A DNA stretch of 64,000 nt from Prosthecobacter fusiformis (GCF_004364345.1 NZ_SOCA01000003.1:124001-188000); one strand, 5' to 3'. Numbered from the stretch's first letter, positions 52,530-62,700 are shown. Notes: a model not told the origin generated them from the sequence alone. Numbers and translations are program-made.

Positions 52530-55508
52530 TTAGTTTTTGGTGATGAACTCGTCGAGGTTGAAGAGGACGCGAGAGGCGAGGGTCCAGGGGGCGGATGGGA
52601 TGGCGAGGTCGTCTTTGAGATTGGTGATTTCCTGGGCGTTGAGGTCGTTGGATTTTAGGCGGGCGCGCTGGGTATCGAGGAAGGTCTGCATGAGCTGGAT
52701 TTCCTGGGCATCGGGGGGGCGGGAGAGGATGCGGAGGTAGAGGTGGCGGATGGTGGTTACGTCATCGGTTCCGGCTTTGGCGAGAAGGGTGCCGAGGGCC
52801 TGAGCACCTTCGGTGAAGATGACGTCGTTCATGATGGTGAGGGCCTGGAGGGCGGAGTTGGAAGACTCGCGTTTGACCAGGCAGGACTCCCCGGTGGGGG
52901 CATCGAAGGTGGTGTAGAGGGCGAAAGGAGCGGTGCGCTTGCTGAAAGTGTAGAGACTGCGCCGGTAGCGGTCAGCGCCGGTGCTGGGAGTCCACTGGAA
53001 TTTGCCATAAGCGACCTCGGTAACGCTGTCGGGCTGAGGAGGATAGACGCTGGGTCCGCCTAACTTTGTGTTTAACAATCCAGCGGCCTTGAGCATGGAG
53101 TCGCGGATGATCTCGGCCTCCAGGCGGACGCGTGGGAAATGAGAATACAGTTCGTTTTCAGGATCTTTTTGAAGACTGGAAACTGAAGGCTGGACGCTCT
53201 GACGATAAACGGCACTGGTAACAAGGAGGCGATGGAGTTTCTTCATGGACCAGCCTTGCCTAACAAATTCCACCGCTAGGAAATCTAGCAGTTCGGGGTG
53301 TGATGGAAGGGAGCCTTGGTAGCCGAAGTCATCCACGGTTTTGACAATGCCTTTGCCAAACAGGGTGGCCCACTGGCGATTGACGATGACGCGGGCAGTG
53401 AGGGGATTTTCTGGGGACATGAGCCAGCGGGCAAACTCCAGGCGTGTCTTGGGAGCCTGTTGTGGGAAGGGGTGCAGGACGGCCAGGGTGACTGGTTCTA
53501 CACGTTCCTTCGGCTGGGTGAATTCACCGCGATGATGGCGGAAGGTGGGGCGGGTGTGGTCGGCAGGTCGCTCGCGCATGACCAAGCTGATGGGAAAGGC
53601 GGGCGGGGTGCGGAGCTGGTGGACGGTTTTGGAATGAGCGGCTAGCTCCGGGGTAGTTAGGAGGAAGTACTCCCACAAAGGTTGCTTCTCAGCTTCCGTA
53701 AGCTCGGGCTTGAGCAGCAGTGCCGTGATGGAGTTGTCCATGTCTCGAGCGATGGCTTTGGCATCTGAAGAGGCAGACAAGCGGAAGTGGCCGAGCGGGC
53801 AGGCGTAATGGCGGCCAAAGAACATCCGGATGCGGATCTCTGCCCCTGTGGGAATGGGTTCTGAGAGAATAAAGACCGCTTCGTTGCGCTCGCCATAACG
53901 GGCAGCGCAGCTCCAGCCTGTCTGGGGATCGCCATCGGTGGCTTGCATGGCATTGGCAGGATTTTTGCCAAAATTGTTTTTGGAATAGCTCTCGGTGGCA
54001 GAGGCGATTTTGACGGGCTTGTCATTCACGAGGACCTGGAACTCTCCCATGAAAAAGTCGCCTTTAGGGCCTTCGTAATTGCACATGCCGGGGCCATGGG
54101 CGGGGAGACTTTCGTGAGGCAGGGCCTCCAGGCGTATGGCGGAGATGGGCTGCTCAGAAGTAGTCAGAGTGAGATCGTAGGTGTCGGATTTGGTGATGTC
54201 CCCCGAAGCCAGGACGGAGCCGTCAGGCTGGATTTTGAGCAGCGGCATATTGGACGATGCCTTTTGCGGTTTCAGCGTCTGCCAGGCGACGGTGCGGGCA
54301 CGTTCGGTTTCCAGCCATTTGGCGAAGGCGGTCTCCGCATTGTTTTCAGGCGTGGCGTTCGGCCATTTGAAGGGGAGTCTTTTGAGAAAATTGGCGGCAC
54401 GGGCGAGATTGGCTTTTTCTTGGGTGGCAATTTTTGGGTCAGGCAGATCGAGATCCGGCTCGTCCGCATTATTCAGGAAGGCCATCATTCCATAATATTC
54501 GGTGTGGGTGATGGGATCGAACTTATGCGTGTGGCACTGGGTGCACTGCATGGTTAGGCCCAGCCACGTGGCACCGGTGGTGGCAACGCGGTCCGTCATG
54601 GCATGAAAACGAAACTCCAGGGGGTCAATGCCGCCTTCTTCATTGAGCATGGTGTTCCGATGGAAACCGGTGGCGATGCGTTGATCCAGGGTGGCTCCGG
54701 GGATCATGTCACCAGCGAGCTGCTCAATGCTGAATTGGTCAAAAGGCATGTCGTCATTGAGCGCCTTGATGACCCAATCGCGATAAGGCCAGATGCTGCG
54801 CTCCCGGTCTTTTTCATAACCGTTGGTATCGGCATAACGGGCGAGGTCCAGCCAGCGACGAGCCCAGCGCTCACCATAGGCGGGTGAGGCCAGAAGGGCG
54901 TCCACCAGGCGTTCATAGACTTCCTGGGATTTGGGAGACTGGTAATCCTGGACAAAGGTTGTGACATCCTCGGGAGTCGGAGGCAGGCCGGTGAGGTCCA
55001 GATAAACGCGGCGGATGAGAGCTTCAGGGGAGGACTCCGGGGCGAGGGTGAGACCGGCAGTGTGGAGTTTTGCCTCAATGAAGTGGTCCACGGGATGGCG
55101 TCCCTCGGGGACTGGGCTGGCGACTGGTTTGGCAAAGGCCCAGTGAGGGGAGTATTCGGCTCCTTCAGCGACCCAGCGTTTTAGGATGTCCTTTTGGGCA
55201 TCGGTGATGGGTTTTTTGGCCTCGGGTGGCGGCATGATTTCATCTTCATCGTGGCTGAAGATGCGGTGGATGATCTCGCTGCTGTCCGCTTGGCCTGGGA
55301 TAATGGCGACTTCGCCGGATTTCCCGGCTTTAAGGGCGTCTTCACGGACATCCAGGCGGAGCTGGCCTTTGCGGGATTGCTCATCGGGGCCGTGGCAATG
55401 GTAGCAATGATTGGAGAGGATGGGACGCACATCGCGTTGAAAATCGAGCGATGCGGCGGAAAGCGACGCTGGCAGGGCAAGGGCGAAGAAGGCAAACAGG
55501 CGAGGCAT
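52530..55508 (-). CDS. Exported cytochrome-c / DUF1549 / DUF1553 protein
   Basis: Large exported protein of 992 residues. A signal peptide (LFAFFALALPASLSAAS) is followed by a planctomycete-type cytochrome-c domain with CYHCH and GQLRLDVREDALKAG. DUF1549 begins at HPVDHFIEAKLHTAGL and contains RVYLDLTGLPPTPEDV. A central concanavalin-like insert precedes DUF1553 (FARWLMSPENPLTARVIVNR, then NRQWATLFGKGIV, and LYLRILSRPPDAQEI). It pairs with the DUF1501 gene. ATG 55508 is chosen at the signal peptide; an open frame continues to 55571. Confidence 0.9.
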   Translation of the reverse strand: MPRLFAFFALALPASLSAASLDFQRDVRPILSNHCYHCHGPDEQSRKGQLRLDVREDALKAGKSGEVAIIPGQADSSEIIHRIFSHDEDEIMPPPEAKKPITDAQKDILKRWVAEGAEYSPHWAFAKPVASPVPEGRHPVDHFIEAKLHTAGLTLAPESSPEALIRRVYLDLTGLPPTPEDVTTFVQDYQSPKSQEVYERLVDALLASPAYGERWARRWLDLARYADTNGYEKDRERSIWPYRDWVIKALNDDMPFDQFSIEQLAGDMIPGATLDQRIATGFHRNTMLNEEGGIDPLEFRFHAMTDRVATTGATWLGLTMQCTQCHTHKFDPITHTEYYGMMAFLNNADEPDLDLPDPKIATQEKANLARAANFLKRLPFKWPNATPENNAETAFAKWLETERARTVAWQTLKPQKASSNMPLLKIQPDGSVLASGDITKSDTYDLTLTTSEQPISAIRLEALPHESLPAHGPGMCNYEGPKGDFFMGEFQVLVNDKPVKIASATESYSKNNFGKNPANAMQATDGDPQTGWSCAARYGERNEAVFILSEPIPTGAEIRIRMFFGRHYACPLGHFRLSASSDAKAIARDMDNSITALLLKPELTEAEKQPLWEYFLLTTPELAAHSKTVHQLRTPPAFPISLVMRERPADHTRPTFRHHRGEFTQPKERVEPVTLAVLHPFPQQAPKTRLEFARWLMSPENPLTARVIVNRQWATLFGKGIVKTVDDFGYQGSLPSHPELLDFLAVEFVRQGWSMKKLHRLLVTSAVYRQSVQPSVSSLQKDPENELYSHFPRVRLEAEIIRDSMLKAAGLLNTKLGGPSVYPPQPDSVTEVAYGKFQWTPSTGADRYRRSLYTFSKRTAPFALYTTFDAPTGESCLVKRESSNSALQALTIMNDVIFTEGAQALGTLLAKAGTDDVTTIRHLYLRILSRPPDAQEIQLMQTFLDTQRARLKSNDLNAQEITNLKDDLAIPSAPWTLASRVLFNLDEFITKN

Positions 55509-55685
55509 GAGGATCTGGGAGGAGTAACGTCTGGCTAGGGGAGATTGTGCAAGGATCGCAGGATCATCCATGGTTTTACAGGACGTAAAGTGGCCGCATC
55601 GGGTGTGCTAAGGGGGGCTGGTTTATTCGTTGCCGAGGGCGCAACTTGTCCGCCTAACCAGCGTTTCAGGACGTTAATCTTTCAT

Positions 55686-56744
55686 ATGTACACGCGACTT
55701 TTTTGTTTTTTGCTGGCTGGTTCATGCACCCTTGGTCATGCAGAGATCACCTCTGAAAACAACGAGCGTTTGAAACAAGGGCTGGCACTGTATCCGGCGG
55801 CGGATACGGACAAGGACGGCATCCTGACGATGGCTGAGGCGAAGGCCTTTCTAGCTCAGAAGAAGGCGGTGCCCGCCTCTCCCGTGAAAGCGGGTGCACT
55901 GAAGCCGGATGCGGCCGATGTAGCCTATGGCCCGCATGAGCGGAACAAGCTGGACATCTATCTGGCAAAAGGCGCGACCGGGCCGACCCCAGTGGTGGTC
56001 ATGATCCACGGGGGAGGATTCCGCAACGGAGACAAGAGCCGCTGGGCGGGCGAGAAGACGATGCAGGAGCTGCTAGGCAAGGGGATCTCCTGCGTGGCGA
56101 TCAACTACCCTTTTCTGACGGATAAGCCGGTGCAGGACATTCTGCGGGACTGTGGCCGTGCCGTGCAGTTTCTCCGTGCTCATGCGGATGAGTGGAAGCT
56201 GGACAAGACGCGCTTTGCAGCCATCGGCGGCTCAGCCGGTGCGGGTACATCTCTGTGGCTGGCCACTCGGGATGATCTGGCGGATCCGAAATCCGCCGAC
56301 CCGGTGCTGCGTGAATCCACACGCCTGAGCTGCGCGGTGTGCAATGCCACACAGGCCACGTATGATGTGTCACGCTGGGAATCCTTCATGGGGCCGACCA
56401 AGCCTGAATTTGGCACCAGTGAAATGGAGGCCGCGTTGTTTTATCATCTGCCTTCCATTGAGTCTTTTCAGACCGATTCCGGCAAGGCTATCTTAAAAGA
56501 GTGTGACATGCTGTCCTGGATCACTCGCGATGATCCTCCGCTACTGGTGAACAACAGCCAAGTTGTCGAAGCTCCTACCAACCGGGGGGAGTGGCTACAC
56601 TGCATCCACCATGCGCGGGAGGTCCACAAAGTCTGCGCTGCCGCAGAGGTGCCCTGCATCGTTTTGCAGGACCAGGAAGAGCCGAAGACGAACGCGGCGG
56701 ATTTCCTGGCGCAGCATCTGATCACTGCCGGGCCGAAGGGATGA
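55686..56744 (+). CDS. Secreted alpha/beta-hydrolase (BD-FAE-type esterase)
   Basis: Exported esterase of 352 residues. The signal peptide (LFCFLLAGSCTLGHA) is followed by an EF-hand-like loop DTDKDGILTMAEAKAF (about residues 36-51). The hydrolase domain has the oxyanion-hole MIHGGGFRNGDKS and the nucleophile elbow GGSAGAGTS. Similar enzymes are feruloyl or acetyl-xylan esterases, but the substrate is unknown. ATG 55686 begins at the signal peptide. It is divergent from the DUF1549 gene and convergent with the lipoprotein gene, only 1 bp away. Confidence 0.84.
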   Translation: MYTRLFCFLLAGSCTLGHAEITSENNERLKQGLALYPAADTDKDGILTMAEAKAFLAQKKAVPASPVKAGALKPDAADVAYGPHERNKLDIYLAKGATGPTPVVVMIHGGGFRNGDKSRWAGEKTMQELLGKGISCVAINYPFLTDKPVQDILRDCGRAVQFLRAHADEWKLDKTRFAAIGGSAGAGTSLWLATRDDLADPKSADPVLRESTRLSCAVCNATQATYDVSRWESFMGPTKPEFGTSEMEAALFYHLPSIESFQTDSGKAILKECDMLSWITRDDPPLLVNNSQVVEAPTNRGEWLHCIHHAREVHKVCAAAEVPCIVLQDQEEPKTNAADFLAQHLITAGPKG

Positions 56745-56745
56745 A

Positions 56746-58566
56746 TCACCACATGGGGCGGAACACTTCCCGGGCATCCTCGGTGGCGCTGAAAGCGGAC
56801 CAGGAATGGTTAAAGACATACTCTCTTTTTTCCTCCGCCGACCAGGCGATGCGCAACTTATTGTTAGCGAGTGTTTCCCATAATGCTGGTGTTTCAAGAC
56901 CGGGGCCGGTGAGGCTGCCGTCGGCATTGAACTGAACTTCACCTTTCTCACTCCGCCACCGGGAGGCGAGGATCCAGGAATGGAGTTCAGCCTTGTCCTG
57001 CGGGCCGTAGAAGCTATGGGGCAGGATGTGCTCATTTTCATTGCGATGCTGCTCGCGGCGCACGCCATCCTTCATGTAAACAATGTGCAGGCCTTTGTTC
57101 CAATAAGGGTTGGGATCAATGCCCAGGTCTGGAGGGCCGACGGTGAAGTCTCGTTGATGCACTTCCACATGCTCTTTCACAGCGGCGGTGACATCGGCAT
57201 TTTTTCCGCCTGTGCCGTAAGTGGCGGAGAGGATCTGAACGGGGCGGCGTATGAGGGGGGAGCCGAGGGTTGCCACCGCAGGTTTTGCAGGGACGGGAGG
57301 TGGTTGATGAAGTTTAAGTCCCTCCTCCACAGGCTTGCTTTTCCCCTGATTGAGGGCTGCGACGATAGTTGGCTGGGGGGATGCGGATGCGGCTACGTAT
57401 TTGATCCAGGTGGAAGAACCTGCGCCCCACAGGGGCTTGCCAGGAAAAGCGCTCCCGGCAAATTGGTGCATGAAGGCGTCTCCATCTGCCCAAGGCTTGG
57501 CGATGGCATTGGCGCGCTGGCCAATGCCGGAATCACGCTGAGTGATGAAATCTTTCGAACGGGCGGGATCGTCGCAAGTGCTCCATTCGGTGGAAAAGGG
57601 ATCAGACACGAAGCCGTATTGGTTAGGCCCGAGAATGCCTGCCACGGCAAAGTAACGGGAGCCACCCCAGCGCAGGCGGTTATGCACCACTTGGAACACG
57701 AGCCAGTCTCCAGGCCGCATATCCACGGCGATTCTTTCCACGGTGGCACCGAAGTGCTCATGCAGCAGGGTGCGCCTAGAATCGTGAATCTTCACCCCAT
57801 TGCGGTACGCCTCGACGATGTAATCGTTGGTGACGGTGATCAGTTCCATCGCACGCAGCCGGGGTGCAGGCTTGCTGCGGGAATCCTCCGTTTCCGTATG
57901 TGTCAAGGTGGTAGCTGGGGGAGTCGAGCTAGGTTGATTGTCCCAGAACAGATACGATGGAACCGGACCCAGCCCGGACCACCATAGCCTGGGTGCAGGT
58001 TTGATGGCGATGGGTGGTACCTCCGTCACTTCATGGGTGAGGAGATCCGGTGGGATAGGGCTTAATTCTAACTGGCCTGGAGGTTTCCATAGGATGTGAA
58101 TCCCGGAGTCCTGGCCGCGAGATTCCACCACGCCGATGGAGACAAATTTCACCCGGCCTTTTTTCAAAGGCAGCGAATTCACATTGCTATCTCCGTCGCG
58201 AAAGCCGCATACAATTTTGTCATTGATGAGGAGGATATCCCGGTCGTAAAAGCTGCGAGTGGAAAAGGCATAGTCGCCGTCTTTCTGGATCTCCAAAAAC
58301 CCGCTGGCGACTGCATTGCGGCTGGTGGTCCATTTCCAGGGATGCACAGACTCAGCAATATGCGGCTGGCCAATGGGTGGGCCGAGCTGGTCCAGCGACA
58401 CCTGAAACTGGTGTTGATTGTTCATCTGGGAACCGTGGCGCGGATATTCCTGCACGAGAAGACCTGGAGCGGATGAACGTGAGGTGGAGGATGGAGCCGC
58501 TGTCCCGGCCAGGAGGCACCCTGAAGCCAAGACGGCCAGGGTGATTGAGGAAATGATCGCTTTCAT
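56746..58566 (-). CDS. Hypothetical lipoprotein with PA14-like and DUF3395-like regions
   Basis: Exported protein of 606 residues. The N-terminus has a lipobox (TLAVLASGCLLAG), suggesting lipidation of the Cys near residue 17. A PA14-like beta region covers about 70-165 (GFLEIQKDGDYAFSTRSFYDRDILLIND). A second region around 445-540 (VQILSATYGTGGKNADVT then DPNPYWNKGLHIVYMKDG) resembles the C-terminal DUF3395 domain of some DnaJ proteins. The function is unknown. It is convergent with the esterase gene. Confidence 0.68.
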   Translation of the reverse strand: MKAIISSITLAVLASGCLLAGTAAPSSTSRSSAPGLLVQEYPRHGSQMNNQHQFQVSLDQLGPPIGQPHIAESVHPWKWTTSRNAVASGFLEIQKDGDYAFSTRSFYDRDILLINDKIVCGFRDGDSNVNSLPLKKGRVKFVSIGVVESRGQDSGIHILWKPPGQLELSPIPPDLLTHEVTEVPPIAIKPAPRLWWSGLGPVPSYLFWDNQPSSTPPATTLTHTETEDSRSKPAPRLRAMELITVTNDYIVEAYRNGVKIHDSRRTLLHEHFGATVERIAVDMRPGDWLVFQVVHNRLRWGGSRYFAVAGILGPNQYGFVSDPFSTEWSTCDDPARSKDFITQRDSGIGQRANAIAKPWADGDAFMHQFAGSAFPGKPLWGAGSSTWIKYVAASASPQPTIVAALNQGKSKPVEEGLKLHQPPPVPAKPAVATLGSPLIRRPVQILSATYGTGGKNADVTAAVKEHVEVHQRDFTVGPPDLGIDPNPYWNKGLHIVYMKDGVRREQHRNENEHILPHSFYGPQDKAELHSWILASRWRSEKGEVQFNADGSLTGPGLETPALWETLANNKLRIAWSAEEKREYVFNHSWSAFSATEDAREVFRPMW

Positions 58567-58647
58567 AAAGTGACACCTGACGATGGGGCAGTTTCACCTA
58601 ACCAGGATTGGTAAATCAAGCCTTAAATATGCGGAGTCAGGAATCAG

Positions 58648-58678
58648 CACGCCGCACCCTTTTGCGGGGTGCGGCGTG
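58648..58678 (-). terminator. Strong GC-rich hairpin after the SDR gene
   Basis: CACGCCGCACCC and GGGTGCGGCGTG make a perfect 12-bp stem around the 7-base loop ttttgcg. It lies 13 bp after the stop of the SDR gene (minus strand) and before the lipoprotein start. There is no U-run, so it is terminator-like rather than canonical. Confidence 0.65.
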
Positions 58679-58690
58679 AAAGACACTGGC

Positions 58691-59419
58691 TCATTGTGCT
58701 CCGGCGGTGGGACGGATGATGATCTCGTTCACATCCACATCCGCAGGCTGTCCGATGGTGTAGGCTATGGCGCGGGCGATTGCATCCGGCTTGAGGGCGA
58801 TTTGGCGAAACTCCGCCATGGCCTCCCTGGTGGCAGGATCCGAAATGGTATCGGCCAGCTCAGACTCCACCACTCCGGGGGAGATGATGGTCACGCGCAC
58901 GTCCTTGTTTTCCAGGCGCAGACCTTCTGAGATGGCGCGCACGGCAAATTTGGTGCCGCTGTAAACGGCGCAGGTGGCCCACACCTGGTGGCCACCAATG
59001 GAGGACACATTGATCACGTGGCCGCTTTTTCTGGCCTGCATGCCGGGGAGCACGGCGGCGATGCCGTGAAGCACACCGCGGATGTTGACATCAATCATGC
59101 GGTTCCACTCTCCCACTTTCAGTTCATGGAGGGGAGACAGTGGCATCACACCGGCATTGTTGATGATGACATCCGGCGGGCCAAATTTTTCTTCCGCATA
59201 GGCCGCGAAGGCCTGCATGTCTTCAAGGCTGGTGACATCCAGCGTGCGATAGGCAACGCTACCTCCTGAGTCCTGAATTTCCTGGGCGAGTTTTTCGAGA
59301 CGGTCGGTGCGTCGGGCGCCCATCACTACTTTATGGCCTTGCTGGGCGAGATGACGTGCGGTGGCTTCGCCAATGCCGCTGCTGGCTCCAGTGATCAGAA
59401 TAACTTTAGATGTGTTCAT
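58691..59419 (-). CDS. Short-chain dehydrogenase/reductase (classical SDR, YdfG-like)
   Basis: NAD(P)-dependent oxidoreductase of 242 residues. The cofactor motif ITGASSGIGEATA (about 8-20) is followed by GARRTDRLEKL (Arg pair suggests NADP), the NNAG motif, the catalytic Ser in INVSSIGGH and the YxxxK pair in VYSGTKFAV. The ending IIRPTAG is usual for YdfG-type 3-hydroxy-acid dehydrogenases. It is 47 bp downstream of another SDR gene and is probably controlled by the divergent AraC gene. Confidence 0.88.
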   Translation of the reverse strand: MNTSKVILITGASSGIGEATARHLAQQGHKVVMGARRTDRLEKLAQEIQDSGGSVAYRTLDVTSLEDMQAFAAYAEEKFGPPDVIINNAGVMPLSPLHELKVGEWNRMIDVNIRGVLHGIAAVLPGMQARKSGHVINVSSIGGHQVWATCAVYSGTKFAVRAISEGLRLENKDVRVTIISPGVVESELADTISDPATREAMAEFRQIALKPDAIARAIAYTIGQPADVDVNEIIIRPTAGAQ

Positions 59420-59466
59420 GGTGTTTAATGTGTGTTTTAAATAAGTGCTTGTTGTTAGGGTGAAGA

Positions 59467-60231
59467 TTAAAGAAACATGCCGCCGGAGGCTTCCAGGCGC
59501 TGGGCATTGACCCAACGGCCTTCTTCAGAACAGAGAAAGGCAACCACGCCGCCGATGTCATCGGGCACGCCGACACGGCCAAGGGCGATCTGGGAGGCGA
59601 GGAAGTCTTTCGCGCCTGGGCGTTCAAAGGTTTCCTTGGTAAAGTCGGTCTCAATGACGCCGGGTGCCACGGTGTTTGCCCGGATACGACGCGGCCCGAG
59701 TTCCTTGGCCAGGTAACGGGTAAATACCTCGATGGCACCCTTCATGGAAGCATACGCGGAATAACCAGGAATGCTAAAACGGGTGAGCCCTGTGGAGAGA
59801 TTGACGATGGAGCCGCCATCGGCGATGAGCGGCAGCAGCTTCTGGGTGAGAAAATAAACGCCTTTGAAGTGGACATTAAAAAGAGCATCGAAATTCTCCT
59901 CCGTGGTTTCAGCAAAGGGTGCAGAGGAATCAATGCCGGCATTGTTGACGAGGAAATCGAAGTGCTTCTGCTGCCAGGTGGTTTCCAGTGTCTGAGCCAA
60001 TGCGGAGACGAAGACCGGGAAGCCGGTGGTGTCGGCAGCTTCGAGTTGCAAGGCGGCGGCTTTTCGACCTAGCGCGGCGATCTCTGCGAGGACTGCATCG
60101 GCTTCACTTTTGCGGCTGCGATATGTGATGACAACGTCTGCGCCATTGCGGGCAAGTTGGAGGGCGATGTTGCGACCCAGACCGCGGCTGCCGCCGGTAA
60201 CCAATGCGATTTTTTGATTCAAGCCGTTCAT
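59467..60231 (-). CDS. Short-chain dehydrogenase/reductase (FabG-like)
   Basis: NAD(P)-dependent oxidoreductase of 254 residues: VTGGSRGLGRNIA cofactor site, ITYRSRKSEAD (NADP preference), NNAGID, catalytic Ser in VNLSTGLTRF and YxxxK as YASMKGAI. The C-terminal RWVNAQRLEASGGMFL is the usual dimerisation segment with a variant G. The substrate is unknown. It is the first gene of the two-SDR unit, divergent from the AraC gene. Confidence 0.88.
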   Translation of the reverse strand: MNGLNQKIALVTGGSRGLGRNIALQLARNGADVVITYRSRKSEADAVLAEIAALGRKAAALQLEAADTTGFPVFVSALAQTLETTWQQKHFDFLVNNAGIDSSAPFAETTEENFDALFNVHFKGVYFLTQKLLPLIADGGSIVNLSTGLTRFSIPGYSAYASMKGAIEVFTRYLAKELGPRRIRANTVAPGVIETDFTKETFERPGAKDFLASQIALGRVGVPDDIGGVVAFLCSEEGRWVNAQRLEASGGMFL

Positions 60232-60408
60232 GATGTTTTTCGTGCGTTGTGGATTTGAGGTGTCCTGTTTCGTGATTCAGAACTGTGGTGATCATGCCAC
60301 AACCGGCCTTTTGAAAACAAGGCACGTTCATCCAGAAAACTTGCCTGATTCTATGAGCGGATGTATCTTTGGTGGAAATATGCGCTTAAAGGTCGCCTGA
60401 TTCTCCAG

Positions 60409-61338
60409 ATGAAAAGCATCACTCAAAAAGCTAAACCAACGCCTAAGCATCGGGCTAATGAACCTCTGGCTACTGTGCTGGGTCAGCTTGTGCGTGAAGA
60501 GGGTTTTGGTGTTTCCAGCCTCCCAGATGTGCGCTTGATGTATTCTACGGAGACCTATCCCAGTGCACCGGTTTCGTATGACCCGAGCATTGTCATCATC
60601 GCGCAAGGGTACAAACATGGGCGACTGGCGGACCGCGCCTTTACTTATGATGCTAGCCATTACCTGGTGCTATCGCTGCCGCTGCCCTTCGAGTGCCAGA
60701 CGATTGGGTCCAAAGAGGAGCCGATGCTGGGGATGGCCGTGCGGGTGAATCCGGCGACGATTGCCGAGCTACTGTTGGAGATGGATACACCGCCTTCGGC
60801 GATTATGGCACCGGAGCAGGCCATTGATGCGATGCCTTTGACACCTGAGCTGGGGGATGCGGCATTGCGGCTGGCGCGTTGCCTTCAGTCACCTTTTGAA
60901 GCGCGTATCCTGGGGCCGCACATCATTCGTGAGATGACCTATCGTGCGCTGTGTGGCGGGCAGGGACCGGCCTTACGTGCGCTAGCGACGCCGCAGAGCA
61001 GCTTTGGCCAGATTGCCAGGGCGATGCGGCGCATCCATTTGGATTTTGGAAGCACGCTGGATGTGGCTTCGTTGGCGAGGGAGGCGGGCATGAGTGTCTC
61101 CACTTTTCATGCCCATTTTAAAGCGGTGACTTCGTATCCACCCTTGCGTTATTTGCAGACGATCCGCCTGCATAAAGCGCAGGTTTTTATGGTCAACGGC
61201 ATGGCGGTGGCGGAGGCGGCAAATAAGGTGGGATACGAAAGCCCATCGCAGTTTAGCCGCGAGTTCAAAAGGCTTTTTGGTGGCACGCCGAAGGAGATCA
61301 CCTCCAAGTCCAAGATCGCGCTGTCGATGTTTGCGTGA
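60409..61338 (+). CDS. AraC-family transcriptional regulator (AraC_N type)
   Basis: Product of 309 residues with an N-terminal AraC_N effector domain (PF06719-like: YDPSIVIIAQGYKHGRL, YLVLSLPLPFECQT) and a C-terminal double HTH with SVSTFHAHFKAVTSYPPLRYLQ and VGYESPSQFSREFKRLFGGTP. Regulators of this subfamily often sit beside and activate SDR or aldo-keto reductase genes, as here. ATG 60409 is preferred over 60361. The 178-bp divergent space probably contains both promoters. Confidence 0.88.
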   Translation: MKSITQKAKPTPKHRANEPLATVLGQLVREEGFGVSSLPDVRLMYSTETYPSAPVSYDPSIVIIAQGYKHGRLADRAFTYDASHYLVLSLPLPFECQTIGSKEEPMLGMAVRVNPATIAELLLEMDTPPSAIMAPEQAIDAMPLTPELGDAALRLARCLQSPFEARILGPHIIREMTYRALCGGQGPALRALATPQSSFGQIARAMRRIHLDFGSTLDVASLAREAGMSVSTFHAHFKAVTSYPPLRYLQTIRLHKAQVFMVNGMAVAEAANKVGYESPSQFSREFKRLFGGTPKEITSKSKIALSMFA

Positions 61339-61419
61339 CATCGGCCCAGGGGGCGGGCACAATGTCGAAAAGAATGTCCAAAGGCGATGCCGTACGGCCT
61401 TCTTTAGAACTTACTGACC

Positions 61420-62679
61420 ATGACCACACGCCGCCATTTTATCGCCTCCGTCACCGCCGCCTTGGGCGGTTCCGCCTTTGCTGCCTCTGGCAAGCCGAAG
61501 ACTGTCCTGCTGCAATCTGCATGGGATACGATCAACATTGGTGACATCGGTCACACTCCTGGTACGCTGAGAATTCTGGAGGAGCATCTACCCGAGGTGC
61601 GCGTGGTGCTGTGGGCATCGAAGCTGGATGAGCGGGTGGAGGCTTTGCTGCGCAAGCGTTTTCCTAAAGTGGAAATCGTGCAGGGTGGGCTGGCCGGGAA
61701 AAGTAAAAAGGATGCTGCGCTGCGGGAAGCCATCGCAGGATGTGACTTATTCATTCGCAATTCCGGGATGGGCCAGGGCACGGATTACATGGAATATTGC
61801 CGGGACGCGGCCAAGCCCTACGGTCTCTATGGACAGTCCTTTTTCCCCAACATGGTGGAAGGAAAAGGTGCGGAAGAACGCATCAAGCTGCTGAACAATG
61901 CGGCCTTCATTTACTGCCGTGAAACCAAGACGCTGGATATCCTGAAAAACGCGGGTGTGAAGACTCCCGTGCTGGAGTTTGGCCCGGATGGCTGCTTCGG
62001 CATTGATGTGCGCGATGAGGAACGCGGTCTCGCAACCATGAAAAAGCTGGGGCTGGAGGATCGGCAGTTCATCACTCTGCAACTGCGCACGCACACAGCT
62101 AAGCACCCAGGGGTGGACAATCCGCCGCTGAATCCTCTGAACCCGACGCCGCAGATGGTGGCCGATGATGAAAGGCGCGCGGCGAAGTATCGTGAACTGG
62201 TGACGATGTGGGTGCAGAAGACCGGCAAGAAGGTGCTCATCGCCCCCGAGGTAAAGAAGGAGATGGTGCATAACAAACGATTGATCTACGACCTGCTGCC
62301 GCCAGAGATCCAAAAGAACGTATTGAACCTGGAGACCTTCTGGAATGCGGATGAGGCGGCTTCCGTTTTCGCTCGTGCTCACACCATTGTCTGCCATGAA
62401 CCGCATTCGCCGATCATCGCACTGGCGAATGGTACGCCGATCATTCACACCTACTCGGAATTTCACAGCCCCAAGTGCTGGATGTTCAAGGACATCGGTT
62501 TGGGTGAATGGCTGCTGGAGTTTGATGAAACGCCCGTGGAAAAAATGGCGGAGACGTTGCTGGCCATTGATTCGGATTACCCGGCTGCGCTCGCCAAGGT
62601 GAAGAAGGCGATGGACTTTGTCCACGAGCGCCAGGGCGCGACAATGAAAGTGGTGGGCGAGATCACGGGCGCTGCCTGA
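61420..62679 (+). CDS. Polysaccharide pyruvyl transferase-family protein with Tat signal
   Basis: Product of 419 residues. The N-terminus TTRRHFIASVTAALGGSAFA is a Tat-type signal. The family opening INIGDIGHTPGTLRILE and later KTLDILKNAGV, FGPDGCFGIDV, VLIAPEVKKEM and HEPHSPIIALANGTPIIH fit PF04230, which adds ketal pyruvate to sugars or is related to GT-B transferases. These enzymes are normally cytoplasmic, so the export signal is unusual. It is a single gene following the AraC gene. Confidence 0.82.
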   Translation: MTTRRHFIASVTAALGGSAFAASGKPKTVLLQSAWDTINIGDIGHTPGTLRILEEHLPEVRVVLWASKLDERVEALLRKRFPKVEIVQGGLAGKSKKDAALREAIAGCDLFIRNSGMGQGTDYMEYCRDAAKPYGLYGQSFFPNMVEGKGAEERIKLLNNAAFIYCRETKTLDILKNAGVKTPVLEFGPDGCFGIDVRDEERGLATMKKLGLEDRQFITLQLRTHTAKHPGVDNPPLNPLNPTPQMVADDERRAAKYRELVTMWVQKTGKKVLIAPEVKKEMVHNKRLIYDLLPPEIQKNVLNLETFWNADEAASVFARAHTIVCHEPHSPIIALANGTPIIHTYSEFHSPKCWMFKDIGLGEWLLEFDETPVEKMAETLLAIDSDYPAALAKVKKAMDFVHERQGATMKVVGEITGAA

Positions 62680-62700
62680 TGATGAAGTGGCGATGATGGT

